Below are positions 1 to 10,259 of a stretch of 64,000 nt of DNA, piece after piece. Origin of the DNA: Paroedura picta (Eukaryota; Chordata; Lepidosauria; Squamata; Gekkonidae); assembly GCF_049243985.1 (NCBI RefSeq), contig NC_135370.1, positions 167,613,824 to 167,677,823 of the forward strand, given 5' to 3'. A program made the position numbers and the translations under genes. Position 1 is the first letter of the stretch. Every line of letters begins with the position of its first letter. The notes beneath the pieces were generated by a model. The model was not told where the DNA came from. It did not search any database and saw only the letters and a list, made by a program, of their open reading frames with translations.

Positions 1-768
1 AAGGGATAGAATGCTCATGCAGTGACTGTTGTTACCTAGGAGAAAATCCCACTTTATTCAATGGGGTTTGCTCCCTGATAAATATGCACAGGATTACAGC
101 ATAAACATGCAATTTCAGAGTGCTGGTTCTTACCTACAAACCTCAAAAATGTCTGGAACCAGGATAACTGAAGGGCGTACCTTATCCGGGCAGACTCGAT
201 TGCCAGGTAACTTTGGCATCAGAGACCAGCTGTGTCTTCCTCCATCTTCTCAAGGAACGTGGGTGGCAACCAGAGACTGGGTCCTTCTGTGTGATAGCAA
301 CTGAAGCCAGTTTTAATGTTTTAGATGCCGGGTGAAACCCTTTTTATTTTCCCAGATGTTTTATCAATTGCATACTCTGATTAGATACCCCCCCATCCCC
401 CATCTTTCACTGTTTGTTCTTTCTTGCTGATGTTGATATTGTCCTTTTTATGCCGCTGCTGTCATTGGTAGCTGATTTTACTGGTTTTTATAAAGCATTT
501 TTATGTTTTGTTCTACTGTAAGCCATTTGGAGCATTTCTTTATAAACAAGTGTCAACCGCGTTGTAAGTACTCTAGCTAGAAATAGTAATCAGTATTTTT
601 AATCTTAATGTACAGGCATGTTTGCTGTTTTAATATGTGCAATTAAAATATTTTGTTTTTCTTATTTCTGTGTGAAATTCCAGATGGATCAAGGAAAATG
701 TGTGGCAGGCATCTGTCCATTTCTCAGTATCTGAGACAAGCATTTCTTTCTCATGTCTTTGGGTTTAG
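1..768 (+). other. TECPR2: TECPR2 intron (3' part)
   Basis: This stretch precedes the penultimate TECPR2 exon. I find no segment that continues the tectonin-repeat protein upstream of 769, so it is read as intron. The open frames at 29-304 and 653-862 show no family resemblance and no credible splice sites. Bases 470-560 faintly resemble a LINE 3' tail. Confidence 0.6.
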
Positions 769-918
769 GGCTACAGGCCTGCCAGTTGGCAATAAGTACA
801 AGAACAGTTTGGGCCCGCTGTCCCAATGGGGATGTGGCACGACGGTATGGCATCACAGATAAGAATCCTGCCGGAGACTATTGGAAGAAGATTCCAGGAA
901 ACGTTTCTTGCTTGACAG
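769..918 (+). CDS. TECPR2: TECPR2, penultimate coding exon (partial gene)
   Basis: The exon encodes about 50 residues including TVWARCPNGDVARRYGI and DYWKKIPGNVSC. This is a tectonin beta-propeller repeat (W, G, RR-GI, P-G, W-IPG spacing) that closely matches my memory of the C-terminal part of vertebrate TECPR2. TECPR2 is a cytosolic autophagy and ER-export factor with N-terminal WD repeats and C-terminal tectonin repeats; loss in humans causes a hereditary sensory and autonomic neuropathy once classed as spastic paraplegia 49. The acceptor AG is at 767-768 and the donor GTAAG starts at 919. The exon starts with the last two bases of a glycine codon and ends with the first base of an alanine codon, which fits the next exon at 4204 exactly. 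The earlier part of the gene lies left of the window. Confidence 0.93.
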
Positions 919-1230
919 GTAAGTGGGTCCTTTGACCCCGCCCACTAATCTTATGGGGCTTGAACTAGGCAAGATTTATAGAACTGGAATACAAAGCCAG
1001 AGATTCCCTGGAAACCTTAAAAGAGGAAATAGAATGAATACTGTGCATAGGGATTTGCTGTTTCAGTAGCACTATGGAGAGCTGGGTTCAAGGGTTAAAG
1101 GTCAACTCAGCCCTGAAGCCCATTGGGTGACTGTGGGTCAGTTGCTGTTTCTTAGCCTAACCTACCTTTTGGCAAGGTTGTGAAGATGGAGAATGGGACA
1201 GCCTTTGGCCTGAGCTGTTTAGAAGAACAG

Positions 1231-1312
1231 CATTCATTCATTCATTCATTCATTCATTCATTCATTCATTCATTCATTCATTCATTCATTCATTCATTCA
1301 TTCATTCATTCA
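1231..1312. repeat. (ATTC)n microsatellite, about 20 units
   Basis: A pure ATTC tetranucleotide run abuts, on its right, a reversed LINE 3' tail (1313-1400, ending in a CGGCGGTTTACAATAAAA-like stretch). The microsatellite probably grew from the LINE tail repeat. Confidence 0.95.
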
Positions 1313-1801
1313 GCTTATATACCAGCACTCTCAGCCCAGCCGGCTCACGGCGGTTTACAATAAAATACGAACATACATTTTAAAAATAGTCCAGTAATCC
1401 AGAATGACAGATAGGGCTTCTATTTACTGATTCCAAAGCTGTCAGGAGAAAGAATCTGTGATAGATAAATAATTAAAAAATGAAAATATGGCAGAATTCT
1501 GTTTTATCCCTTCAGTTTGCTTCTATTAAGGGATGGGCATAAACCAAACCATTCTGTGTTTTGCCCTGTTCAGAATCCAGAATAAAGAGATGCAGAGTGG
1601 GGAGGTGTTCCCTGCCTATCATCTGTTTTTCTGGATTTCTGCAAACCTCACTTAAAGTAACTGTGGTCCTTTTCAACTGGGCCACAAACGGAATAAACTC
1701 ATTTCGTTCACGAGTGGGCAGTTCAGTCTTTTGTTTGGCTTGTGGCTCACAACAAACGAAACTGCAATTTTGCATTTTGTAGCCATTAGCCTCCTTATAT
1801 A

Positions 1802-1985
1802 TTTCAATTATTTACTTCATTTATACCCCCCCTCTTCCCCCAAAGCAGTTTACATCGTCTCCTCTCTTTGAATCTTCACAACAACTTTTAGGCAGAGAGC
1901 ATTTGACTCGCCCAAGGTCACCCAGGTAGCTTCCGTAGCAGAGCAGAGATTCAAACTTGGGTCTTCCAGCTTCACCATGCTAACT
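1802..1985 (-). mobile_element. Old MIR-like / L2-tailed SINE
   Basis: The reversed order tail, CTCGCCCAAGGTCACCCAGG core, then degraded tRNA-like head is the MIR-type layout. The copy is diverged and no target duplication was found. Confidence 0.55.
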
Positions 1986-2211
1986 CTTGGTGCTTAATTG
2001 CTGTAGTAGTTCCAAGCAGAAGTTTCCTACCCCAGCCAATTACATGTCCAGGCCTGCTTGGCTCCAAGCAGCAAAATTGCATCATGCACCTTTGGCCTTT
2101 TTCCATACATTAGCAAAGTCAGATCCAGTCTCTTGCCCAGCCTGTCATCTTGTTTTGTCATCAAAGGATCAACGGAAGATCAAACCAGCCCCCATCATCA
2201 CATAACGTAAG

Positions 2212-2985
2212 AATGGCAGAAGAGCTCATTGGTCCATCTATTCCAGCATCCTGTCTCACAAAGTAGCCATCCAGTTCTTCTGGAGGTCCAACAACCAGGC
2301 ATAGAGTCCAAGGCCTTCATTAGAACATCAGAAGAGCCCTGCTAGATCAGACCAGTGGTCCATCTAGACCAGCATCCTGTCTCACACAGTGGCTAACCAG
2401 TTCCTCTGGAGGGCCAATAATAGAGCAGAGAGGCTGAGGCCTTCATTAGAACATCAGAAGAGCCCTGCTAGATCAGACCAGTGGTCCATCTAGACCAGCA
2501 TCCTGTCTCACACAGTGGCCAACCAGTTCCTCTGGAGGGCCAATAATAGAGCAGAGAGGCTGAGGCCTTCATTAGAACATCAGAAGAGCCCTGCTAGATC
2601 AGACCAGTGGTCCATCTAGACCAGCATCCTGTCTCACACACTGACCAACCAGTTCCTCTGGAGGGCCAACAACAGGGCATGGAGGCCAAGACCTTCCCCT
2701 GATGTTGCCTTCTGACCCTGGGATTCAGGGGCTTAGTGCCTCTGAATGTGGAAGTTCTCCTCAGTCACCGTTGCTAATAGCCATTGATAGACATCCTCCC
2801 TGGATCTATCTAATCCCCTTTTAAGTCTCTCTATGCCTGTGGCCATCATCACGTCCTTTGGTATCTCCTTTGTTCATACTGAATCTGCTTCCTACCAGCT
2901 TCATTGGATGCCCTTGCGGTCTAGTATTTTGGGAGGGGGGGGAGTTCTCATTGTCAGTGCTCTCGACTGTGCATAATTGCCACAT
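2212..2985 (-). mobile_element. CR1 LINE 3' fragment containing a 126-bp tandem array
   Basis: The sequence matches the reversed CR1 3' region common in reptiles (GATCAGACCAGTGGTCCATC, then TCTAATCCCCTTTTAAG, then CTTCATTGGATGCCC). Its left part holds a tandem array: the same unit begins at 2314, 2440 and 2566, exactly 126 bases apart, with an older partial unit before 2314. The second and third units are nearly identical. Confidence 0.75.
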
Positions 2986-3013
2986 CCCCTCCTTAGTCAG
3001 CTCTTTTAAGGCT

Positions 3014-3298
3014 AAAGGTAAAAGTATCCCCTGTGCAAGCACCAGGTCATGTCTGACCCTTGGGATGACACCCTCTAGCGTTTTCTTGGCAGACTCAATT
3101 CGGGGTGGCCTTGCCAGTGTCTTCCCCAGTCATTACCGTTTACCCCCCAGCAGCAAGCTGGGTACTCATTTTGCCAACCTCGGAAGGATGGAAGGCTGAG
3201 TCAACCTTGAGCCAGCTGCTGGGATCGAACTCCCAGCCTCATGGTCAGAGCTTCAGACAGCATGTTGGCTGCTTTACCACCCTGCGCCACAAGAGGCT
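3014..3298 (-). mobile_element. Sauria SINE, full length, with 13-bp target duplication
   Basis: In reverse it reads from a tRNA-like head (GCGCAGGGTGGTAAAGCAGC) to a tail ending TACCTTT, the Sauria SINE layout with a BovB-like 3' end. It is flanked by perfect 13-bp copies of CTCTTTTAAGGCT at 3001-3013 and 3299-3311. It inserted at the edge of the CR1 fragment. Confidence 0.88.
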
Positions 3299-3414
3299 CT
3301 CTTTTAAGGCTACCTGCACACAAAAATGAGAACCAGACCAGAAGAAGTGAGGTAGGCTGGTTCCCATCACTGTTGGCTAATTAGGCCTAGTTCAGACAGT
3401 CCATTGGTCAGAGC

Positions 3415-3520
3415 AGCCTTTTTCAACCTTTTGACCGTGGAAGAGCCCCTGAAATAATTTTTGAGACTCAGGGGTATCTCAATGGAAAAAAAAGCTGAGA
3501 AAGGCTGGCCCGGGGTAGCA
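3415..3520 (+). mobile_element. hAT-like element fragment
   Basis: It begins CAGCCTTTTTCAACCTTTTGACC, a hAT-style terminus, and ends near AAAGGCTGG. It resembles the degraded copy at 36300-36605. It is short and internally deleted. Confidence 0.45.
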
Positions 3521-3642
3521 AAAAAACCTGGGCTGTAAATTTGTACTTGTGGGTTACCATAGCAAAAAAGTTGAAAACTGCTGTTCCAATGGGATCTGGT
3601 AACCTCTTTAGAGATAGATCACACGAGTCTGCATGTAGCAGC

Positions 3643-3750
3643 AGAAAAGAGCAAGAGTCCAGGAGCACCTTAAAGATTTGTGGCAGGGAAGGAGCTTTTG
3701 TGAGTCACGATGAAGTTCTTCAGAAAGCTCCTGGACTCTTGCTCTTTTCT
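3643..3750. mobile_element. Inverted-pair repeat, Penelope-like (inferred)
   Basis: Arms at 3643-3666 and 3727-3750 are exact 24-bp reverse complements (the right arm begins GCTCCTGGACTCTTGCTC). Between them lies a sequence whose reverse complement keeps traces of a CTGAAGA - stem - AAAGC motif. The layout matches the elements at 49677 and 58335. Confidence 0.55.
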
Positions 3751-3751
3751 A

Positions 3752-4165
3752 GCTAGGTGTAGTGGTTAGGAGTGTGGACTTCTAATCTGGCGAGCTGGGT
3801 TTGATTCCTTGCTCCTCCACATGCAGCTGGCTGAGTGACCTTGGGCTCGCCACAGCACTGATAAAGCTGTTCTGACCAAGCAGGAATATCAGGATTCTCT
3901 CAGCCTCACCTCCCTTACAGGGTGTCTGTTGTGGGGAGAGGAAAGGGAATGCAATTGTAAGCTGCTCTGAGACTCCTTCGGGTAGAGAAAAGCAGCATCT
4001 AAGAACCAACTCTTCTTCTTCAGTAATATCAGGGCTCTCTCAGCCTCACCTCCCTCACAGGGTGTCTGTTGTGGGGAGAGGAAAGGGAATACAATTATAA
4101 GCTGCTCTGAGACTCCTTCGGGTAGAGAAAAGCAGCACAGAAGAACCAACTCTTCTCCTTCTTCT
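3752..4165 (+). mobile_element. tRNA-derived SINE with L2-like tail, tail doubled
   Basis: The tRNA-like head has A-box GTGTAGTGGTTAGGAGTG and B-box GGTTTGATTCC, followed by a MIR-like core and a tail ending ATCTAAGAACCAACTCTTC. The segment from ATATCAGG to TTCTTC is present twice (about 3889-4022 and 4023-4165), joined at TTCTTCAGTAATATCAGG. Confidence 0.85.
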
Positions 4166-4203
4166 ACTTGGTAACTTCTTGGTTTTGTTCCTCGTCTTGT
4201 TAG

Positions 4204-4361
4204 CTACTCCTCCAGACGAACTGTGGGCCACCAGTCCTTCAGGACAGCTCCTTCAGCGTCTCACCAAGAACTTCCACCACTCCCACTCCATGCAGAAACA
4301 CGGGGACGCGTCCGTATCGTTTCATTCTGACGACTTCGAAGACGAGTGGGAAGTCATATGA
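4204..4361 (+). CDS. TECPR2: TECPR2, last coding exon with C-terminal LIR
   Basis: Joined in frame to 769-918, the exon encodes the last 52 residues, starting ATPPDELWATSPSGQLLQRL and ending EDEWEVI before TGA at 4359-4361. The DELW-SGQLLQRLTK stretch is the end of the last tectonin repeat. The terminal W-E-V-I preceded by acidic residues (FEDEWEVI) is the LC3/GABARAP-interacting motif described at the extreme C-terminus of human TECPR2. The segment between them is rich in His and Ser and seems less conserved than either end. The splice acceptor is at 4202-4203. There is no sign of a frameshift or truncation, so the gene end looks functional. Confidence 0.95.
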
Positions 4362-4629
4362 GGCCGTTGAAAGAAGCGGGGCTGTAAAATAGCGAGGAAA
4401 TGCACTCGGAAGTCTTGTTACATGCCAGAATGTCAGGCTTTTAAAGCCGCTCACATTTTGACAATATTTGCACTTTGGTATTAAAAAAAGGAAAGAAAAC
4501 TGACCTGTCCCAAAATTGTGATGTGAGGTGTCTTGTTTCGATCTTTCTCGGGCGAGATGGACAAACGTGGCTTAAAAAGTGGTCAACTTGTCTTATTGTA
4601 GCTGTTCTATTTGGAAGCATAACGTATCA

Positions 4630-4635
4630 ATTAAA
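4630..4635 (+). terminator. Possible proximal poly(A) signal ATTAAA
   Basis: ATTAAA lies 270 bases after the TECPR2 stop in unique sequence, followed by T-rich sequence ending CTATTTTGCTCTAG. It could give a short-UTR isoform. There is no direct support for use. Confidence 0.35.
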
Positions 4636-6496
4636 CCTCATTAACAGCAAAACTATTTTGCTCTAGCATGCACACTCATACGTATTACAATTGGAAGGGC
4701 TCCGGGTTACATTTAATGTTTCTCAATAGCAGAACACATTTTCTTCTTCTTCTTCTTGTATTTAAAACTCCTAGCAGAAGTAGCTGGGTACAAAGGGGAT
4801 GCAGACCACAACGCACCTTGTTGTTTACAAAAACGTAACGAGATGTAGTGACAATGTTTTGTTTTTGTTTTTTTTTGGCAAAAGGTCACATTTGATTTTG
4901 TGACTTCATTTGGTACTAAGTGTGCACCATATAATTTCCAGGACTCCAAGAAATTTGGGTTTGTTGCACCATGGGTAAAAACCTTAAGTTCAAACGTTGC
5001 TTAAGAGCTTGGACCGTGGTTCTCCCTGAGGAGTACAAGGAATGTGTCTTCCATGGGCACTCAGGAATGGACTAACCCAACTTGGTTAGACTTGTGCAAC
5101 AAGGGTGCCTCTGTGGGTTGTGTGAATCCCTTGGCCCAACTGAACTGTGCCTCTGACAAGAGTTGACTTCCTTTCTTGTAAAATAATTAAGAATGCGGAA
5201 CAAGAAGTGGCATAAAGAAATATATATATATATATTCCAGGAGAGAGTCTGTTGTAAGTCACAATACGGTGGATTTTAGCTACATTAGCTAAATCTTGCG
5301 CCGTCTTACCCTATTTGAGATGTTTACAACAGAAATGCAGAGCTCGTTGGTTTGTTAATCACGGTAGCTTATAGTTTTAGGAAAGCTGATTTTTCATAAG
5401 AACAAAACTGGAGGTCAAAAGAGCTTGTTCAGCGGCTTAGGCAGAAAGGCTGCGGTAGCATTTGGTTTTTGGTTTTTAAAACTCCTAACCAAATTAACCT
5501 AAGTGTCTTTTAGGATGTCTAAAGAACTGCTGGAGGATCTGCAAATGAGCCAACTCCCAGTCAGAGGGGGAGGGAGCATGAGACCTTGGTACCAGTTCTG
5601 TACCTGCTTTTCCCTCCACCCTTGTTAATACCTGCTTCTGGGGGCAGGGGTTTACATGGGAAAAACAGCATAGGAGGAAAAACCTTGAATCCCCACCATA
5701 CACACTACCCCGGTCCTTCAGATGTTGGGGCTTGCAAAGGACCCGGAGATGTCACTCTTACCACTTAGTTTTGGCCCTTAGTGCAGAGAAAAAGGCACAA
5801 ACGTTTCCTCCTTGTTGAGAAAAATAGTGGGAAGCCACAACTCAGAGTATCAAGAATTACCTTTGTGGCTGTGCATACCTGTTTTGGAAGCAGGACTTGC
5901 ATCGTTAACGCTTGGGTATTGCTCGGTGTCTCAATCTAGTCTTTCAGGAATTCGTTGTGAACTCGGAGGTCATATTTGTCTCCTGCTGAGAGCTGATATG
6001 TTTTGCTCAATCTCTTCCTCTCCTATATAAGGAATCAGCCTCTCAAGGGTTTCTTTTTTTAGTCCATCACTGGGTTGTAAGAAGCACTTGGCTAATGATG
6101 TTTACTTGGTTCCAATGGGTGGGCTGTTTCAAGGAGCTCCCATAGGAAGTGGATCTCCACAGAAGAATTCTGACCTTGAGGATTTTGGAGGAACAGGGGC
6201 GAAACAGTTAACATGCCACCAGGCCAAGAACCTGATGCTCACCTGCAGGGCTGAAAAATGATATTTTCATGGGACTTACACTTTTTTTTGGAGGGGGGGA
6301 GCCCTCTTGGTCATGGCTTGAGCTTGCTAGCTGTTCCTTCTCCATGCAGTACATTCACATTGCTTTCTTGATGAATATCAGCCCTTCTAAGCCCATGGGA
6401 CTTTTTGTATATTCTCATCTAACCATCTGGGGCGTTTTTTCATCCTTCGTTTCACTTCTGTACGCTTGTGTTTCTTTTGTGCTTTCAGACAAGTGC

Positions 6497-6502
6497 AATA
6501 AA
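6497..6502 (+). terminator. Probable distal poly(A) signal AATAAA of TECPR2
   Basis: AATAAA is in unique sequence (GTGCAATAAACTACC) with a T-rich stretch directly downstream. It is the last canonical plus-strand signal before interspersed repeats resume, which makes it the best candidate for the main TECPR2 cleavage site. Confidence 0.5.
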
Positions 6503-6659
6503 CTACCCTTTTTCTAAAAATCACCTGAAGTTTGGCTGCTTAATTTCTTAAAATACGAAAGGATGCGGGTCTTAATTAAAAACTCCCACTGGTGTTAAAA
6601 GGACTAATTTTGAGATTAGGACTCCAATATTAGGACTCCAAAAGGACTCCAATATTGAG

Positions 6660-6925
6660 ATCTCTAACACCGAGATCATGGTTAGATGTATTGTATTGGT
6701 GCCACCCTCTTCTGAACATTATTCTCTCCACCAGGCTGAACTAAGATCAGAATTGTGACCACCGCCGCTATATGTTATGTGATATGTTATATGTAACTTT
6801 TAATTGGGGTTTTTATGGGGATTTTATTGTGTTTTAACTATTTATGTTGTAAACCGCCCTGAGACCTATTGGGAGAAGGGCGGGCTAAAAATTAAATAAT
6901 AATAATAAAAATAATAATAATAATT
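6660..6925 (+). mobile_element. L2/CR1-like LINE 3' tail
   Basis: The sequence ends TTGTAAACCGCCCTGAG...AAGGGCGGG followed by an AAT-rich tail, the usual 3' end of L2-like LINEs in squamates. Only the non-coding tail remains. Confidence 0.6.
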
Positions 6926-7023
6926 GAGGACACACACACACACGCCCTGCTGCCACCCCAAAACAGAGATCGGCAACATGGAGCACTTGGTGTGGGCCGG
7001 GCACTCTTACCAGTATCTTGGGA

Positions 7024-7140
7024 CCAGGGCTGGCGAAACTGTGGCTCTTCAGATATTCATGGGCTACAATTCCCATGAGCACCTAGCTACTGGCCATGCT
7101 GGCAGGGGCTCATGGGAACTGTAGTCCTTGAACTGCAGAT
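7024..7140. mobile_element. Palindromic hAT MITE, degraded
   Basis: Both halves of the palindrome (CTACAATTCCCATGAGC and GGCTCATGGGAACTGTAG) are recognisable, but the outer ends have decayed. It is an older copy than those with target duplications. Confidence 0.65.
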
Positions 7141-7324
7141 TAGCCAACCCAATAACAGTTCCAGAGCCCACATTACCGCAGAGATCCATTTGAAACTGCA
7201 GTTTTAAAAGTCCGTCTTGGGGATCCAAGAAGATAGAAAGGAAAACAATCTTATTTACAAATAATTCCTCCCATGCTTTTGAAGTTGAGGGTGTCCCCTC
7301 CTGGAGAAGGGGACCGTGTTTTAG

Positions 7325-7530
7325 AGCAGTGTTTTCCAGCCTGTGGGTCAGGACTGAAAAGTGGGTCACAGAGCCTCAGAAAGTGGATCACGGACTGCCC
7401 TTCCCTAAAGGCATCCCCTGGGCTGTGCATCATATTTCGTTCCTCACCAGTATCTCAAATTCTCCCCATCCCACCTCCCTTTGTGACAATTAGAGGTGAA
7501 ATCTGTCTTGCAACTTGTAACTTCAGGTAG
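7325..7530 (+). mobile_element. hAT-like terminus (CAGTGTTTTCCAGCCTGTGG)
   Basis: One end resembles a hAT terminus and is followed by GTGGGTCA-type repeats. The other end was not found. Confidence 0.35.
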
Positions 7531-7566
7531 GAGCTGGTGGGAGGGGGAAATAGTGGAAGAAGCATT

Positions 7567-7833
7567 GTTTTTTATACCCTGCTTTTCACTACTCAAAGGA
7601 GTTGCGAAGTGATTTGCAGATGCCTACCCTTCCTCTCCCCACAACAGGCACCCCGGTGAGGTGAGTGGGGCTGAGAGGGCCATGACAGCTCTGCTCTGTG
7701 AGAACAGCACTATCAGGGCTGTGATGAGCCCAGGATCACCCAACAGGCTGCATGTGTAGGAGGAGCGGGGAATCAAACCCAGCTTGCCAGATTAGAAGCC
7801 ACTGCTCTTAACCACTACAGAACGCTCGCTCCC
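7567..7833 (-). mobile_element. tRNA-derived SINE, L2-like tail
   Basis: It reads in reverse from the tRNA-like head (TTAACCACTACAGAACGCTC at the right) to the tail (TATACCCTGCTTTTCACTAC at the left). This is a single-tail copy. Confidence 0.8.
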
Positions 7834-8440
7834 ACAATCATCAGGTAGATCTAGAGATGTCACCTTTCTTCTTGTATACGTGTGTATATACGTGATCTTT
7901 GTTCAGAAACAAGATCTGACAAGTGGGAAGCATCAAAACCGGTGTCTTCTGGCAATATTACAAATGGGGGGGGGGGGATAGCAAGAGAGTTTAGTAGTGA
8001 ATTGAACCAGAGAAAGACTAGCTTGGTATCTGAAGTGCCATTAACCTCTTGGATGTGATTAATAATGGCAGCCTGATTAACTTCTAATGAACCCCGTTCG
8101 GCCACTACTAAAACTATAATGTGAATTAATAATGATGCAGCCATGTACCATATTCCACCTCAGTTCAGAGGCTGTAGCGAGTTTTTTATTGTAGGCCAAA
8201 AGCCAATTCTTAAATACAATACTGTGGGGAGGACTTCACAGGCGGTTTAAAACTCACGGTAGGTTGAGAAGCATTTCAAGAATCAGGAAAAGGGCATTTT
8301 TGTTCTTGGTTATAGGGATGCAGCAAAATGGAGTTAATAACTTACCCTTTATTGCATGAAAGAAGACCTCTCATTTAGAGGAAAACTTCAAAAAGCCATC
8401 AAAAAACAAGCTATTTTGCTGTTTCTCCATGTTTCAGAAA

Positions 8441-8581
8441 TAAAATCTCCCTCCCTCCCTCCTTCTCTCTCCCTCTCTCTCTCTCCCTCTCTCTCTCTCC
8501 CTTCCTTCCTTCCTTCCTTCCTTCCTTCCTTCCTTTCCTTCCTTCCTTCCTTCCTTCCTTCCTTCCTTCCTTCCTTCCTTC
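8441..8581. repeat. Polypyrimidine tract (CCCT/CTCT/TTCC)n
   Basis: A 140-base pure pyrimidine strand with three successive patterns, capable in principle of triplex formation. It resembles a decayed and re-expanded microsatellite. Confidence 0.95.
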
Positions 8582-8649
8582 TCAGGTACCATGGCTCCTA
8601 GCCAGCTAGCTCATGCAGTCTCACAACAAGATTAGACGATAAAATCAAA

Positions 8650-8960
8650 CGATAAACTTCCCTTTCCACCCACCTTCCAAACCCACCCCTTTACCAAGCT
8701 GCCAGATTACTGCTGCCAAATACGCAGAGAGATCCCAGGACGGGTGCTGAAGATGGCAGGGGCACCAGAAGGTACCAGAGGAGAGGACAGATTTTCCTCC
8801 ACCCAGCCTCAACCAAGAGCTCATCATGCAGGCCCTGCAGAACTGAGAAAGCTCTGCAGGGCCCTCCGCTCATCCCACCAGATAGGGGCCAGGACCGAAA
8901 AAGCAACAGCCATTCTCACACTTTAGCAACCTGAAGGCATCCCCCCTCCCACGGCAGGGA
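8650..8960 (-). mobile_element. Probable L2-like LINE 3' region fragment
   Basis: The stretch around 8870-8900 (CCACCAGATAGGGGCCAGGACCG-like) matches the reversed L2-like unit seen clearly at 63200-63240. The rest is weakly preserved. Confidence 0.4.
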
Positions 8961-9059
8961 CTGTATGCTAGGTTGACCCTTTACAAATCATATGCAGCAA
9001 TCTGTCTGAATTCCCAAGTAATACAAGACCCTTTGACTTAGCAAAGCATTGGACTAGAT

Positions 9060-9159
9060 CAGGGGTAGTCAACCTGTGATCCTCCAGATGTTTGCTGGCA
9101 GGGGCGCATGGGAATTGTAGTCCATGAACATCTGGAGGATCACAGGTTGACTACCCCTG
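9060..9159. mobile_element. Palindromic hAT MITE, perfect 8-bp TSD
   Basis: A 100-bp element with ends CAGGGGTAGTCAACC and GGTTGACTACCCCTG. The flanks 9052-9059 and 9160-9167 are both GACTAGAT, an exact 8-bp duplication as expected for hAT transposition. The target is a CR1-type GGACTAGATGACC sequence. Confidence 0.92.
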
Positions 9160-9701
9160 GACTAGATGACCCAGGAGGTCCCTTCCAACTATGATTCTAT
9201 GACTTTAAGAGTGAAAGAAAAAGTCATGAAATAAGAGATGTTCCTTGTGAAAGAAATAAGGGAACAGAATTTTTAGCCATAGACTGTCTCAATGAATCAC
9301 ACAGTATCTCAATTAGCAGAGGGCAACGGGCCAGCTCTGACATCATTTGACATCAAAGGCAGTGCTTGGTCCAAAGGAGATAACAGGTAGTTTGTAGCTC
9401 GGGGAGGGGGGATTGCCGGTCTATAACGAACGGCCCATTCCAGGAAATTAATTGGGGATCAGGAGTTCAGGGCTAATCTAGGCAAGCATAATAAGGAGGG
9501 AACTCAGAAGTTGAGCTGTACAATACAGTAATGTAAAAATGGTAATTATTTATTATAGTGCACAATTAAAAACAGAATAAAAACTATACAGAACTAACAG
9601 CACATAAAACCAAAGCTTTTTTTCTGACGCACATAAGATACACTCTCAGCACAGAATTATATAATAGCAAAGAGTGGTGAGCCTAGGCATATGCCATAGG
9701 G

Positions 9702-10122
9702 TAGTGATCCCAAAACCTGTGGGCTGCGGACCACATGTGGTCCTTCGACTAATTGGAGGTGGGCCGCGAAGGACACCTTCCCCCCCCCCGCCCATCCCCC
9801 CCGGCCCTTTACAACACACTTCGGGTGTCATTGTCTCCCATCACTCCCAGATGGGACTATCTCGTTGCAGAGAAACAAGCTCAGGGTTCCCATTGATTTG
9901 TCATTGTCATGAGTTAAAATTTCCATGAAAATAAAATGTTCCTTATGTTCATTGTTGTGGCGTGTCTGTATCTTATTTTGAAGGAATGTTTAAACATTAC
10001 CATAGCGATCAGAGAATGTTAGGGCAGTGGTTGAGAGTAGAGGAGTAAACTACCCCCCCCCCACCGGGCCTCAGTAAAAGGCGGTGAGTGGTCCCCGGTG
10101 ATAAAAAGGTTGGGGACCACTG
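9702..10122. mobile_element. Non-autonomous hAT, 421 bp, perfect 8-bp TSD
   Basis: The termini are TAGTGATCCC (left) and GGTTGGGGACCACTG (right), with imperfect inverted ends. The flanks 9694-9701 and 10123-10130 are both CCATAGGG. A related copy lies at 51994-52368. No transposase frame is present. It inserted into the older inverted-pair element. Confidence 0.88.
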
Positions 10123-10259
10123 CCATAGGGGGTGGTCTCCAAAAAGTCTAAAATTTATATATATTGGTTGGAGCCATAATTTACAGATCCCATTCAACCA
10201 CTCAGCTACACTTTATAATGAGTTTAAACATTTTACATAGAGTGTATTGTTACAATTCT

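Larger units (their letters stand above)
919..4203 (+). other. TECPR2: TECPR2 last intron
   Basis: The intron runs from a GTAAGT donor to a pyrimidine-rich TTGTTAG acceptor. It is about 3.3 kb and largely made of repeats: an ATTC microsatellite, a CR1 fragment with a 126-bp tandem array, a Sauria SINE with perfect target duplications, an inverted-pair Penelope-like repeat, and a tRNA-type SINE with a doubled tail just upstream of the acceptor. Confidence 0.85.
4362..6520 (+). other. TECPR2: TECPR2 3' UTR (probable extent)
   Basis: About 2.1 kb after the stop codon is almost free of the repeats that fill the rest of the window, as expected of a transcribed and constrained 3' UTR. An ATTAAA lies at 4630-4635 and a canonical AATAAA at 6497-6502. 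The human TECPR2 3' UTR is, to my memory, also kilobases long. A short TA tract sits at about 5219-5235. The 3' boundary is inferred from the distal signal and from repeats resuming after about 6660. Confidence 0.6.

Noticed and set aside
3752-3800. tRNA gene
   Set aside because: Box A and box B are present but the cloverleaf is not intact and the sequence continues as a SINE; the same applies to the other tRNA-like heads.
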